64,000 nt of DNA from Azospirillum canadense. GTDB lineage: Bacteria; Pseudomonadota; Alphaproteobacteria; Azospirillales; Azospirillaceae. Shown in pieces: positions 1-8,298 of the stretch (within the stretch, counting starts at the first letter, position 1; each line of letters begins with the position of its first letter). Location: the NCBI RefSeq assembly GCF_025961225.1, contig NZ_JAOQNG010000001.1, positions 2,096,501-2,160,500 of the forward strand, given 5' to 3'. The notes beneath the pieces are model-generated. The model saw only the letters and a list, made by a program, of their open reading frames with translations. It was not told the origin of the DNA and did not search any database. Made by a program: the position numbers and the translations under genes.

Positions 1-852
1 CTCCAGGAAGCGGAACCACTCTGGCAGGTGGACGAGCAGCACGGCGCCCAGCACCGCCCCGGCGACGCGCCCCCGACCGCCGACCACGGCGATCGCCAGG
101 ATGGAGACCATGACCGGGAACTCCAGCACCTCCGGCGAGACCACGCGCTGCGTGTGCACGGACAGCGCGCCGGCCGCCCCAGCGTAGACCGCGCTGAGCG
201 CGAAGGCCCCCAGCCGCAGCCGCCCGACGTCGAGCCCCAGCGCGCCCGCCGCCAGCGGGTCGTCCCGCACCAGCGTCAGCGCCCGGCCCCAGCGCCCGCG
301 CGCCAGGCTCCAGGCCAGCGCTCCGCCCAGGGCGACGAAGCCCCAGACCACAGCCGCGAGCGGCAACCCGCGCGGCACCGCCCAGCCGAACAGCACGATC
401 CCCGGCACGCCCGGCAACCCGTTGGCGCCCCCGGTCAGGCCGGGGCAGTTAACCGCCAGCAGCAGGACGACCTGTGCGATGCCCAGCGTCGCCAACGCGA
501 AGTAATGGGACTCCAACCGCAGCACCGGCAGGCCGACCAGCAGCGCCAGTAGGAACGGCACCAGGATGGACAGCGGGAAGGTCGCCGCGAAGGTCCAACC
601 CAGTTGGCTGCCCAGGATGCCCGTGGCGTAGGCCCCAACCCCGAAGAACGCCCCGTGGGCGAGCGACAGGGCGCCACCCAGCCCGAACACGATCTGGAAC
701 CCGATGGCCGCCAGCGCGTACACCCCCGCCACCGTCAGCACGCGCAAGCCATAGGGTGACGCGTACAGCAACGCGTACGCCCCCAGCACCGCAAATCCGA
801 TTCCCTCCCCCGCCCAGCGGGGGAGGGTAAGGGTGGGGGTCGGTTTCAGCAC
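1..852 (-). CDS. livM: Liv-type ABC transporter permease LivM (3' end outside window)
   Basis: Inner-membrane permease of a branched-chain-amino-acid-type (HAAT) ABC importer. 284 codons are visible without a stop, so the gene runs off the left edge. Hydrophobic segments and LivM landmarks are present, including GLGGALSLAHGAFFGVGAYA near residue 50 and SHYFALATLGIAQVV near residue 105. The best start is GTG at 850-852, one base after the livH stop, so the two genes are translationally linked. The first about 15 codons (MLKPTPTLTLPRWAGEG) are encoded by a palindromic repeat shared with 18124-18228, giving an unusual N-terminus. It is the third gene of a TPP-riboswitch-controlled operon, so its cargo is probably thiamine-related rather than an amino acid (inference). 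The ATPase genes expected with it would lie beyond the window. Confidence 0.9.
   Translation of the reverse strand, partial: MLKPTPTLTLPRWAGEGIGFAVLGAYALLYASPYGLRVLTVAGVYALAAIGFQIVFGLGGALSLAHGAFFGVGAYATGILGSQLGWTFAATFPLSILVPFLLALLVGLPVLRLESHYFALATLGIAQVVLLLAVNCPGLTGGANGLPGVPGIVLFGWAVPRGLPLAAVVWGFVALGGALAWSLARGRWGRALTLVRDDPLAAGALGLDVGRLRLGAFALSAVYAGAAGALSVHTQRVVSPEVLEFPVMVSILAIAVVGGRGRVAGAVLGAVLLVHLPEWFRFLE
803..840. repeat. Palindromic GC-rich repeat inside the livM start region
   Basis: The core CCCTCCCCCGCCCAGCGGGG continues into GAGGG and forms a near-perfect palindrome, followed by GGTAAGGGTGGGGGT. The same unit occurs twice at 18124-18228. In the LivM reading frame it is translated as PTLTLPRWAGEG. 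It resembles a REP-type dispersed element that has become coding. Confidence 0.8.
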
Positions 853-853
853 T

Positions 854-1726
854 CTACGCACGGCGCCGCGCCGCCTCCCCGAACAGCCCTTGCGGCCGGG
901 CCAGCAGGATGACCAGCAGCGCGGCGTAGAGCAGCCCCAGCGCCACGGGGTAGGACAGCACCGACGACACCCCCACCTCGAACAGCGCAATCAGAAGCGC
1001 GCCGACCACAGCACCAGGGACCGATCCCCAGCCGCCGATGGTCACTGCGATGTAGGCCTTCAGGATCAGGTCACCGCCCGCCGTCGGCGTGACGAAATAG
1101 CGGTTGGCGAGCAGCAGCCCCGCCGCCCCGGCGTAGGCGGTGCCGAGCGCAAAGGTGACCAGGATCATCGCCGTGACCGGCACGCCGCAGGCCCGCGCCA
1201 TCTCCGGATCCTGCGCGGTGGCGCGCAGCCGCCGGCCGACCTGCGTCCGCGCGAACAGCCATTGCTGCCCGGCGATCAGCAGGCCGGCGACCGCGATGAT
1301 GGCCAGCGACTGCTCCGCCACCACCAGCCCGCCGAGATCGACCGTCCCTCCGGACAGCAGCGGCGGGGCCGCGCGCGGCTCCGGCCCGAACAGGACGGAG
1401 GCTCCGTTCTGCAGGATGATGCCCACGGCAATGGTGCTGATGAAGACCGCCACCGGCGGGCTCCGCCGCAGCGGCAGATAGGCCGCCAGCGCCAGCAGGA
1501 GACCGAGCGCCGCCATGATCACCAGCACCACCGGCAGCAGCGCGATCCCGGGCAACGGGATCAGCGGAGCCAGCGCGACCGCCAGCAGCCCGCCGGCCGT
1601 GACGAGGTCACCCTGCGCGAAATTCACCGCGGAGGTCGCGTTCAGCACCAGCACGAACCCCAGCGCCACCAGCGCGTAGGCGGCGCCCAGCGCCAGCCCG
1701 TTGACGAGGAGCTGCAGGGTGGTCAA
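854..1726 (-). CDS. livH: Liv-type ABC transporter permease LivH
   Basis: 290-residue inner-membrane permease, the partner of LivM in a HAAT-family importer. The N-terminus (LQLLVNGLALGAAYALVALG) and the segment ATSAVNFAQGDLVTAGGLLA are typical of LivH, followed by about eight hydrophobic segments and GGWGSVPGAVVGALLIALFE late in the protein. The start is TTG at 1724-1726. No ATG alternative preserves the conserved N-terminus, and the ribosome-binding site is weak. It lies 13 bases after the binding-protein gene and one base before livM, so it belongs to the same riboswitch-led operon. Family assignment is secure; substrate is not. Confidence 0.93.
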   Translation of the reverse strand: MTTLQLLVNGLALGAAYALVALGFVLVLNATSAVNFAQGDLVTAGGLLAVALAPLIPLPGIALLPVVLVIMAALGLLLALAAYLPLRRSPPVAVFISTIAVGIILQNGASVLFGPEPRAAPPLLSGGTVDLGGLVVAEQSLAIIAVAGLLIAGQQWLFARTQVGRRLRATAQDPEMARACGVPVTAMILVTFALGTAYAGAAGLLLANRYFVTPTAGGDLILKAYIAVTIGGWGSVPGAVVGALLIALFEVGVSSVLSYPVALGLLYAALLVILLARPQGLFGEAARRRA

Positions 1727-1739
1727 TCGCCCGCTCTCC

Positions 1740-2867
1740 TCACTTAACCACGCCAGTGATGTTGTCGTAGCGCTTCACAATGGCCGGCACGCGCGACGCG
1801 CCGTCGTAGCAGACGATCACCGCCGAATGGGCCATGTTGCCCTTGCCGTCCGACGTGTAGGTCATGGCGAGCCCCTGGTGGGTGCCGGTGGACAGGGCCT
1901 TGCGCACATCCTCGGCCGAGCGGGCGCCGGCTTTGACCGCGTCCAGCACCATGCGCGTGCCGTCATACTGGCCGAGCGCGAAGGCGTCGGGCTCCGCGTT
2001 GAAGGCGGCGCGGTAGGCGGCGGTGAAGGCTTCCACCTCCGGGCTGCCGCCAGAGATGGGCGAGGCCGCGGTCTCCGCGCAGACGCCCTTCAGTTCGGCG
2101 GGTTCCAGAAGGGCTGCGGTGCTCGGCTGGTGCATGGCGGAACCGGCGACGATCGGGACCGGAATGCCGCTGGCCGCCGCCTGACGGACAAACAGCGCCG
2201 TGGGGGCGGAATGCAGGTGCAGGACCAGCACGTCCGGCTTGGCGGCCAGCGCCTTGGTCAAGACCGGCAGAAGGTCCTTCGCGGCGGGGTCCACGCCTTC
2301 CTCGAACACCAGCTCGGCCCCCAGCCGCTTGAAGGCCGTCTCCAGGTGCGCCTTGCCGCTCTGTCCGTAGGCCGTGGTCTGGTAGATCAGCGCCGGGCGC
2401 TTCTTGCCCAGTTCCTCGACGACGTAGCGGGCGTGCGCCTCCTTGGTCACGGCGTCGCCGGGGAAGAAGCGGAAGACCCAGGGGTTGCTCTGCTCCGTGA
2501 TGCTGGCGGTGCCCGACACGGTGACGAGCGGCAGCTTGTACTCCGCCGCCAGCGGCAGCATCGCCAGCATCTGCGTGCCCAGCATGCTGGCGACCACCGC
2601 GGTCACCGGACCGCCGGCCGCCCGCTCCAACGCCGTCACCGCCGCTTCCGGGGAAGTACCGGTGTCGATCACGGGTGCGTCGGCGGTGATGCCGGCCGGC
2701 GGATTCTTCAGCGCCAGCAGCGCCCCGTTGCGCTGGCTGGTGCCCTCCAGCGACAGGAAGCCGGTCAGCGGGACCAGGACCGGCACCGAAACGGACTCCG
2801 CCCGCGCGGCCCCGGACGCCGCGCAGAGAAGGGGCACACAGAACAGCAAAGGCAGAATCCGCCGCAT
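1740..2867 (-). CDS. ABC transporter periplasmic binding protein, Liv/Peripla_BP_6 type, under TPP riboswitch
   Basis: 375-residue extracellular solute-binding protein. An N-terminal signal peptide (MRRILPLLFCVPLLCAASG, cleavage probably after GAARA) precedes a mature domain starting SVSVPVLVPLTGFLSLEGTS. It continues with the Leu/Ile/Val-binding-protein-like fold, including AAVVASMLGTQMLAMLPLAA-like and YKLPLVTVSGTASITEQSNP segments. The ATG at 2865-2867 has GAGGAGACGACC just upstream. An in-frame extension to 3056 is rejected because it would run through the TPP riboswitch. First gene of the operon with livH and livM. The riboswitch implies repression when TPP is abundant, so the ligand is probably thiamine or a precursor such as HMP or a thiazole (inference). 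Confidence 0.88.
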   Translation of the reverse strand: MRRILPLLFCVPLLCAASGAARAESVSVPVLVPLTGFLSLEGTSQRNGALLALKNPPAGITADAPVIDTGTSPEAAVTALERAAGGPVTAVVASMLGTQMLAMLPLAAEYKLPLVTVSGTASITEQSNPWVFRFFPGDAVTKEAHARYVVEELGKKRPALIYQTTAYGQSGKAHLETAFKRLGAELVFEEGVDPAAKDLLPVLTKALAAKPDVLVLHLHSAPTALFVRQAAASGIPVPIVAGSAMHQPSTAALLEPAELKGVCAETAASPISGGSPEVEAFTAAYRAAFNAEPDAFALGQYDGTRMVLDAVKAGARSAEDVRKALSTGTHQGLAMTYTSDGKGNMAHSAVIVCYDGASRVPAIVKRYDNITGVVK

Positions 2868-2908
2868 GGTCGTCTCCTCATGGCCGGCGGGGAGCGCCGC
2901 GCGAGGAT

Positions 2909-2946
2909 GGGAGCCTTGGGGGCGTGCCCTCGAACGGTCGGCTCCC
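2909..2946 (-). promoter_or_regulatory. Candidate expression-platform hairpin of the TPP riboswitch
   Basis: On the minus strand GGGAGCC, which is part of the 3' side of riboswitch stem P1 (2940-2946), is perfectly complementary to GGCTCCC at 2909-2915. The two pairings cannot coexist, so ligand-stabilised P1 would release the downstream GGCTCCC. No T-run follows, which suggests translational or Rho-dependent control rather than an intrinsic terminator. The gene start is 42 bases further on. Confidence 0.5.
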
Positions 2947-3017
2947 TTCGCTGGCATGACCCAGATCAGGTTCGATGGGTGTTGTCTCAGCCCGCCGCAT
3001 CGCGGGCACCCCAGCCG
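2939..3017 (-). promoter_or_regulatory. TPP (THI-element) riboswitch
   Basis: Read on the minus strand, all conserved blocks of the thiamine pyrophosphate aptamer are present in order: GGGGTGC, a P3 helix GCCCGC/GCGGGC, CTGAGA, ACCC, GAACCTGATCTGGGT, and ATGCCAGCGAAGGGA. The closing P1 helix is CGGCT (3013-3017) with AGCCG (2939-2943). It sits between a sigma70-type promoter and the binding-protein gene of a Liv-type transporter. Binding of TPP is expected to turn the operon down. Confidence 0.96.
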
Positions 3018-3027
3018 TACGCACGCA

Positions 3028-3056
3028 CAGTGTCGCCCCGGCGGCCCACCTGTCAA
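3028..3056 (-). promoter_or_regulatory. Promoter of the riboswitch-controlled transporter operon
   Basis: A perfect -35 TTGACA (3051-3056) is separated by 17 bases from a weak -10 ACACTG (3028-3033). The predicted start of transcription, near 3021, falls a few bases before the first paired base of the TPP aptamer. Confidence 0.65.
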
Positions 3057-3191
3057 GAAAGCGCACGGTGTCCGGATTCATGAATCTGAAATCGATCCGC
3101 CACGATACCGTTCGCCTTTCCGTGATCCTGTCCGGCCCTCTCACACGGCGGCATACGGCCGTCGCCCAAGGTCGCAGAAGGACACCGGCCG

Positions 3192-3596
3192 ATGCATCCG
3201 GCATCGCAAGGCTCCGCCGCAGGACGTTCCGCCGCTCCGCGCGTGGTGCCGTTTCGTACGGTCATCACCCGGTCGGACGCGCGCTGCCTGCACGTCGCCC
3301 TCCACGGGCGCATCGACTACGCCACCCTGCCCCGGCTTCGCCCCATGGTCCGCGACCTCGCGGACTCGCAGCACCGGTGTCTGCGCATCGACCTGTCCGG
3401 CGTCGATTTCGTGGATTCCTGCGGAATCGGCTTGCTACTGACTTTGCAGACCTTGATCGCGGACCGGGGCGGCAGGGTCGGATTCGAGAACCACACGCCC
3501 CGGGTACGGCGCATCCTGAAACGCAGCGGCGTGGCTGCCCTCCTCGCGCCGGCCCTGGGCTGTTCCGAACGCGCGCCGGTGCTCCGCGCGGCCTGA
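3192..3596 (+). CDS. STAS-domain protein (anti-sigma-factor antagonist type)
   Basis: 134 residues. A single STAS domain spans about residues 20-120, with the diagnostic beta-strand/loop LRIDLSGVDFVDSCGIGLLL, where Asp-Ser-Cys-Gly-Ile-Gly contains the serine phosphorylated in SpoIIAA-type antagonists. No kinase or phosphatase partner gene is adjacent. The gene is divergent from the TPP-regulated transporter and lies 159 bases upstream of a chemoreceptor gene on the same strand, so a role in signalling is plausible but not shown. ATG at 3192 has GAAGGA about 12 bases upstream. Confidence 0.82.
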   Translation: MHPASQGSAAGRSAAPRVVPFRTVITRSDARCLHVALHGRIDYATLPRLRPMVRDLADSQHRCLRIDLSGVDFVDSCGIGLLLTLQTLIADRGGRVGFENHTPRVRRILKRSGVAALLAPALGCSERAPVLRAA

Positions 3597-3755
3597 GCGC
3601 TGGTGCCGGGATGCGAAGGCCGCGCCGATGCGGCACTTGGTCGCTCGCTTTGGTGCAGAAACAACTCATCTGACATCGGGATAAAAATGTTCGTAGGTTG
3701 TATTACCATTAAGGAGAGATAACCAAGCACGGCCGATCGCCGAAAAGGACGCCTG

Positions 3756-5948
3756 ATGCACGCCACCTCAGCCGTTTCGCCCTCCGTGCCGTCCCGGACG
3801 GCGGGCTCGGATCGGGAGAGTTTGGATCGCGACCTCTGGCGCATCGACGCGCGGACGGAGGCGATGCTGCGGACGCTGGGCCCCGCGCTCGGCCCCGTTC
3901 TCGACACCACCATCGACGCCTTTTACGCCTTCATGGCGAAGCAGCCGGACGTCGCCGCCCTGCTGTCCGATCCGGACCGCACCGCGTCGATCCACCGCGC
4001 CCACCGGGCGCAATGGGACGCATTCTTCGCCGCCAACTTCGACGCCGACTACCTGGAGCGCGTGCGCAGGCTGGGCCAAGCCCATCAGAAGGCCGGGCTG
4101 GAGCCGAAATTCTACATGGCCGGCTATTCCATGCTGCTGGAGCGCATGGCCGCCCACGTGATCCGCAGCCACCGCTTCGACCGGGACCGGGCGGCGGCCG
4201 AGGTGGGGGCGCTGATCCGCGCGGTGCTGATGGAGGCGGAGCTGGCGCTGTCCGTCTACCACCACGCCGCCACCAGCTCCGACATGTCTGCCGAGATGGA
4301 GGAGTTCGCAGAGGGCTTCGAACGCGAGCTGGGCGAGGCCTTCGACCTCGTGCGCCACAACGCCGCCAGCATGGAGGGTGCCGCCGACGAGGTGCTGGGG
4401 GCGGCCAACAAGGTGGCGAGGGAGGGCGAACACGTCACCGACGCCTCCGAGCAGACGAACATGAACGCGCGCCTGATCGCGCTCGCCGCGCGCGGCCTCT
4501 CGGAGTCCTTCAGCGAAATCACCGCGAAGGTGGAGCACGCCACGGATAGCTCCCGCAGCGCCGCCGGGCGCTCGCAGGAGGCGCAGGCCTCCGCCCAGAC
4601 GCTGGCCGCCGCGTCGGAACGGATCGGCAGCGTCGTCACCCTGATCGAGCGGATCGCCAAGGAAACCCGCCTGCTGGCGCTGAACGCCTCCATCGAGGCG
4701 GCGCGCGCCGGCAACGCCGGAAAGGGCTTCGCCGTCGTCGCCAACGAGGTGAAGACGCTGGCCGACCAGACCAACAGTGCCACCGGCGACATCCGCACCC
4801 AGATCGAGGCCATGCAGGCTTCCATCTCCCGCACGGTCACCGCCATCGAGGCGGTCGCCGGGCGCGTCACCGCGGTAACGGAGGACATCGCCTCAATCAC
4901 AGAATCGGTCGGCGAGCAGGCCATCGTCACCCGCGACATCGCGGACAACGCCGACGAGATGGCCACAAGCATGCAGAACGTGCACGAGAGCATCGAGCGC
5001 GTGGCGCAGGCGGCCGAACGCTCCACCCGGAAGGCCAGCGAGCTGTGGGAGAACGCCACCGGGCTGGTGCGGCAGATTTTCGGCATCAAGCGGCGCGTCA
5101 CGGCCAGCCTGCGCGGAACGCGGTTCGGCAACCGCCGCCGGGAGGACCGCGTCGCCGTGGACGTCGCCGCCCGCGTGGAGGTCGACGGCCTGACCTTCGA
5201 CAGCCGGCTCGACAACATCTCCATGTGCGGCTGTCAGGTGCGCGAGGTGCAGCTGGCCAGCGCCGACGGCTATGCCATCCGCCTGGACATCGAAGCGCTG
5301 GGGCGCGCCACCGGAACCATCGTGGCCACCGAGCGCGACATCGCGCACGTCCGCTTCGACCCGCTGCCGCCGGACTTCGCCGCCCGGCTGAGCGCGGCGC
5401 TTGCGCGCTGGAACGCCGCGGACCAGGAGCTGGTGGCACTGGCCCAGGAAACCGCCCGGGCGATCGGCGGGCTCTTCGACGAGGCGCTCGACCGCGGCCG
5501 GATCGGTTTCGACGCGCTGTTCTCCGCCGAATACACGCTGGTCCAGGGCAGCGACCCGCCCCAATTCACCGCGCCCTTCACCGACCTGTGCGACCGGCTG
5601 CTGGCCGACCTCCAGGACCGCGCGATGGCGCAGCATCGGCGGATCGCCTTCTGCGCGGCGGTGGACCGCAACGGTTACCTGCCGACCCACAACCGACGCT
5701 ATTCGGAACCGCAGCGGCCGGACGATCCGGACTGGAACAACGCGCACTGCCGCAACCGCCGCATGTTCGACGACGCGACCGGCCTCGCCGCCGCCCGCAA
5801 CCGGCAGCCGGTACTGATCCAGACCTACCGCCGCGACATGGGCGGAGGGATGGTGGTCTCCATGAAGGATGTCGCGGCGCCGATCTATGTGAAAGGCAAG
5901 CATTGGGGCGCCTTCCGCATCGGCTGCGAAGACCGGGTGCAGGGATGA
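3756..5948 (+). CDS. Soluble globin-coupled chemoreceptor with PilZ and C-terminal Cache-like domains
   Basis: 730 residues with no membrane segment. Residues about 25-175 match the protoglobin sensor of globin-coupled proteins; His110 in [19 protein letters not shown] is the likely proximal heme ligand. Residues about 200-440 form the methyl-accepting coiled coil with the CheA/CheW hairpin tip [20 protein letters not shown] at about 303-322. A PilZ domain (about 455-540) keeps the c-di-GMP motifs RRREDR and DNISMCG. The C-terminal domain (about 590-730) contains [11 protein letters not shown] and [10 protein letters not shown], a Cache/PAS-like module found at the ends of alphaproteobacterial receptors. 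The likely role is oxygen or other gas sensing coupled to chemotaxis and modulated by c-di-GMP. AAGGACG precedes the ATG. Confidence 0.9.
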   Translation: MHATSAVSPSVPSRTAGSDRESLDRDLWRIDARTEAMLRTLGPALGPVLDTTIDAFYAFMAKQPDVAALLSDPDRTASIHRAHRAQWDAFFAANFDADYLERVRRLGQAHQKAGLEPKFYMAGYSMLLERMAAHVIRSHRFDRDRAAAEVGALIRAVLMEAELALSVYHHAATSSDMSAEMEEFAEGFERELGEAFDLVRHNAASMEGAADEVLGAANKVAREGEHVTDASEQTNMNARLIALAARGLSESFSEITAKVEHATDSSRSAAGRSQEAQASAQTLAAASERIGSVVTLIERIAKETRLLALNASIEAARAGNAGKGFAVVANEVKTLADQTNSATGDIRTQIEAMQASISRTVTAIEAVAGRVTAVTEDIASITESVGEQAIVTRDIADNADEMATSMQNVHESIERVAQAAERSTRKASELWENATGLVRQIFGIKRRVTASLRGTRFGNRRREDRVAVDVAARVEVDGLTFDSRLDNISMCGCQVREVQLASADGYAIRLDIEALGRATGTIVATERDIAHVRFDPLPPDFAARLSAALARWNAADQELVALAQETARAIGGLFDEALDRGRIGFDALFSAEYTLVQGSDPPQFTAPFTDLCDRLLADLQDRAMAQHRRIAFCAAVDRNGYLPTHNRRYSEPQRPDDPDWNNAHCRNRRMFDDATGLAAARNRQPVLIQTYRRDMGGGMVVSMKDVAAPIYVKGKHWGAFRIGCEDRVQG

Positions 5949-5978
5949 TTCGACTCTCCGTTGAATTCACCCTATAGT
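5949..5978 (+). promoter_or_regulatory. Possible promoter of the coiled-coil gene
   Basis: A -10 element TATAGT (5973-5978) is preceded after 18 bases by TTCGAC (5949-5954). It overlaps the end of the chemoreceptor gene and lies 26 bases before ATG 6005. It rests on the -10 match alone. Confidence 0.35.
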
Positions 5979-6004
5979 ATGCACCGTTTCCCAGGGATGC
6001 TCCC

Positions 6005-6413
6005 ATGCCGGACGGCCGCACCGAACACGACCGCATCACCAACCTCGCTATCCAGGTCGAGCACTACGCGCACGCGACCAACACGGAGTTGCGTGCCCTG
6101 CGCCAGGGGCAGGAGCGACTGGAAGGCCGCATGGGGCGCCTTGGGGAAGGGCAGGATCGGCTGGAAGGCCGTGGACCGGCTTGAGGAAGGCCAGGAGCGG
6201 CTGGAAGGTCGCATGGACCGCCTTGAGGAAGGACAGCAGCAGCTGCGCGTTGAAGTCAACGAGCTGAAGATGGACGTCAAGGAGTTGAAGACGGATGTCG
6301 CCCAACTGAAGGTTGACGTCAGCGACCTGCGCGATGGGCAGAAGCAGATGCAGGAAGCCATGAACGAGAACTTCCGGCAGCTGTTCGTCATTCTCAACAC
6401 CCACCAGGGCTGA
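6005..6413 (+). pseudogene. Frameshifted coiled-coil repeat protein
   Basis: From ATG 6005 the frame reads MPDGRTEHDRITNLAIQVEH and continues as a coiled coil, but ends at TGA 6182-6184 after 59 codons. The same coiled coil resumes in another frame and runs to TGA 6411-6413. The two halves share a 14-residue repeat (RLEEGQERLEGRMD). At 6169-6174 the expected GGCCGCATGGACCG reads GGCCGTGGACCG, so loss of two bases explains the break. Joined, the product would be about 135 residues of charged heptads ending NENFRQLFVILNTHQG. It may be a true pseudogene, a programmed or phase-variable shift, or a sequencing error. Function is unknown. Confidence 0.7.
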
Positions 6414-6419
6414 CGCCGC

Positions 6420-7310
6420 TCAGCCACCGCGGCGCATCGTCTCCCGGTGCAGGATGTAGAGGCCGCTGGCGATGATGATGCCGGCCCCTGCCAAGACGGC
6501 CGGGGTGGGCAGATCCCCGAACACCAGGAAGCCGAACAGCGTCGCCCAGATCATCCCCGTGTACTCGAACGGCGCGACCACGGCGGCTCGCCCCAATCGG
6601 AAGGCCTGGGTGATCAGCACCTGCGCCACCCCGCCCAGGGTCCCGACCAAAAGCATCAGGCCGACGTGGTTCCAGTCCGGCGCCACCCAAACCGGCACCG
6701 CCGCGATCCCGCTGACCGCCGTCGTGGTCAGCAGCAGGTAGACGACGATCGCCGTGTTGGTTTCCGTCCGGGACAGGCCGCGCACCGCGATCATGGCCAG
6801 CGCGTAGAAGAAGGCGGCCGCCACACCCACCAGGATGGGCAACATGGGCGCGTCCGCCTCCGGCCGCGCCATCACGACCACACCACCAAACCCCACCAGC
6901 ACCGCGGCCCAACGGCGCCAGCCCACGGGCTCCCCCAACAGCGGCATGGACAGGGCGGTGATGAACAGCGGCCCCGCGAAGCTGAGGACATAGACCTCGG
7001 CCAGCGGCAGGTGCTTGAAGGCGAAGAAGAAGCAGCCCATCGACAGCAGGCCGGCGAAGGACCGCCCGACATGGGCGAGCGGGCGCCGGGTGCGCAGGCT
7101 GTCCCAGCCGTTGCGGGCCAACGACACGCCGCCGACCAGCGCCAGCGCCACGGCCGACCGCACGAACATCAGCTGCGCGACGGGGAAATCGACGCTGAGA
7201 CGCTTGATCAGCGTGTCCATGCCCGCGAACAGCAGGATGGACAGCAGGAAGCACCCGATGGCGGTGCGGGTGTCGTCGTCGGCAATGGGAAGGGCGTCGG
7301 CTCGGCTCAT
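6420..7310 (-). CDS. DMT-superfamily (EamA) transporter, copy 1 of a tandem pair
   Basis: 296 residues with about ten hydrophobic segments arranged as two EamA repeats. Typical motifs are AQLMFVRSAVALALVGG, LPLAEVYVLSFAGPLFITAL and LLGEPVGWRRWAAVLVGFGG. This inner-membrane carrier family includes metabolite exporters and S-adenosylmethionine transporters; the substrate cannot be read from the sequence. It shares many aligned motifs with the next gene upstream (7363-8298), for example the VY/SFAGPLF and RTE-NA blocks, so the two are a tandem duplication that has diverged. It ends seven bases after the convergent coiled-coil gene. Confidence 0.88.
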   Translation of the reverse strand: MSRADALPIADDDTRTAIGCFLLSILLFAGMDTLIKRLSVDFPVAQLMFVRSAVALALVGGVSLARNGWDSLRTRRPLAHVGRSFAGLLSMGCFFFAFKHLPLAEVYVLSFAGPLFITALSMPLLGEPVGWRRWAAVLVGFGGVVVMARPEADAPMLPILVGVAAAFFYALAMIAVRGLSRTETNTAIVVYLLLTTTAVSGIAAVPVWVAPDWNHVGLMLLVGTLGGVAQVLITQAFRLGRAAVVAPFEYTGMIWATLFGFLVFGDLPTPAVLAGAGIIIASGLYILHRETMRRGG

Positions 7311-7362
7311 CGCTGCACATTATCTGAGCAGCAGGCGCCAAGCCCAATGCCGCAACCGCAGG

Positions 7363-8298
7363 TCAGGCCCGCGCAGCCCTTCCGGAGCGCAGGGCAAGGC
7401 CACTGCCCATCACGATCAGCGTGCCGACGAGCGTGTCCCAGCCCGGCCCTTCCCCGAACAGCAGCGCGCCGAACAGCACCGCCCACGCCATCGAGCTGTA
7501 GGACAGCGGTGCCAGCACGGCGGCGGGGACCAGCCGGTAGGCCTGAGTCATGGCCAATTGCGCCGCGGTGCAGAGCAGGCCGGCCGCGGCCATGCCCACG
7601 AGGCCGACCGCGTCGGGCCAGACGAAATCCGGCAGCATCAGCGCGCCGCCCAGCACGCCGCAGGCAAGCGTGAAGTAGGCGACGATTGTGGCGTTGTGCT
7701 CCGTCCGTGCCAGCCGGCGCACGCAGATGGTGGCGAGCGCGCTGCACAGCGTCCCCGCCACGCACAGCAGCGCCATGCCCGACAACGCGCCGTCCCCCGG
7801 CTTCAGCATCACCAGCACGCCAAGGAAACCGACCACCACCGCCACCCAATGCCGCCGGCACACGGATTCGCCCAGCAAGGGGGCCGACAGGGCGGTGACG
7901 AACAGCGGGCCGGCGAAGCTGATCGCGTAGACGTCTGCGAAGGGCATGCCGGAGAAGGCCATGATGAAGCAAAACACCGACAGCGCCCCGACGGCCGACC
8001 GGACCAGATGCGCCGCCGGCCGGCGGGTGGCGAGCACGCCCCACCCGCCCGCGCGCGCCAGGACGACGGCGAGCGGGATGGCCGAGAACAGCGAGCGGAA
8101 GAACATCACCTCGGTCGCGGGAAAGCGGACCGTCAGGGTCTTCTGAACCACGTCCATCATGGCGAACAGCAGCAGGGAGCACAGCATCCAGGCCACCCCG
8201 CGCCGCAGCGGACTCCACCGCTCCGGCCAGACCAGCGCACGGGTAGACGCGGGCAAGGGTGCGGGAAGCGCGCCAGCGAGCGCGGTGTCCGTGGTCAT
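7363..8298 (-). CDS. DMT-superfamily (EamA) transporter, copy 2 of a tandem pair
   Basis: 311 residues, about ten membrane segments, two EamA repeats. Shared with its neighbour are ATEVMFFRSLFSAIPLAVVL, MPFADVYAISFAGPLFVTAL and LLGESVCRRHWVAVVVGFLG. The leader before the first membrane segment is longer (about 35 residues). It is separated from copy 1 by 52 bases, so the two may be cotranscribed. Substrate unknown. Confidence 0.88.
   Translation of the reverse strand: MTTDTALAGALPAPLPASTRALVWPERWSPLRRGVAWMLCSLLLFAMMDVVQKTLTVRFPATEVMFFRSLFSAIPLAVVLARAGGWGVLATRRPAAHLVRSAVGALSVFCFIMAFSGMPFADVYAISFAGPLFVTALSAPLLGESVCRRHWVAVVVGFLGVLVMLKPGDGALSGMALLCVAGTLCSALATICVRRLARTEHNATIVAYFTLACGVLGGALMLPDFVWPDAVGLVGMAAAGLLCTAAQLAMTQAYRLVPAAVLAPLSYSSMAWAVLFGALLFGEGPGWDTLVGTLIVMGSGLALRSGRAARA

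Noticed and set aside
833..3083. Plus-strand open frames opposite livH and the binding protein
   Set aside because: Composition is that of antisense translation, and they run through the TPP riboswitch.
3680..3755. Sigma54 or sigma28 promoter before the chemoreceptor
   Set aside because: TGGTGCAGAAAC and TAACC-GCCGATCG fragments are too poor against the consensus or spacing.
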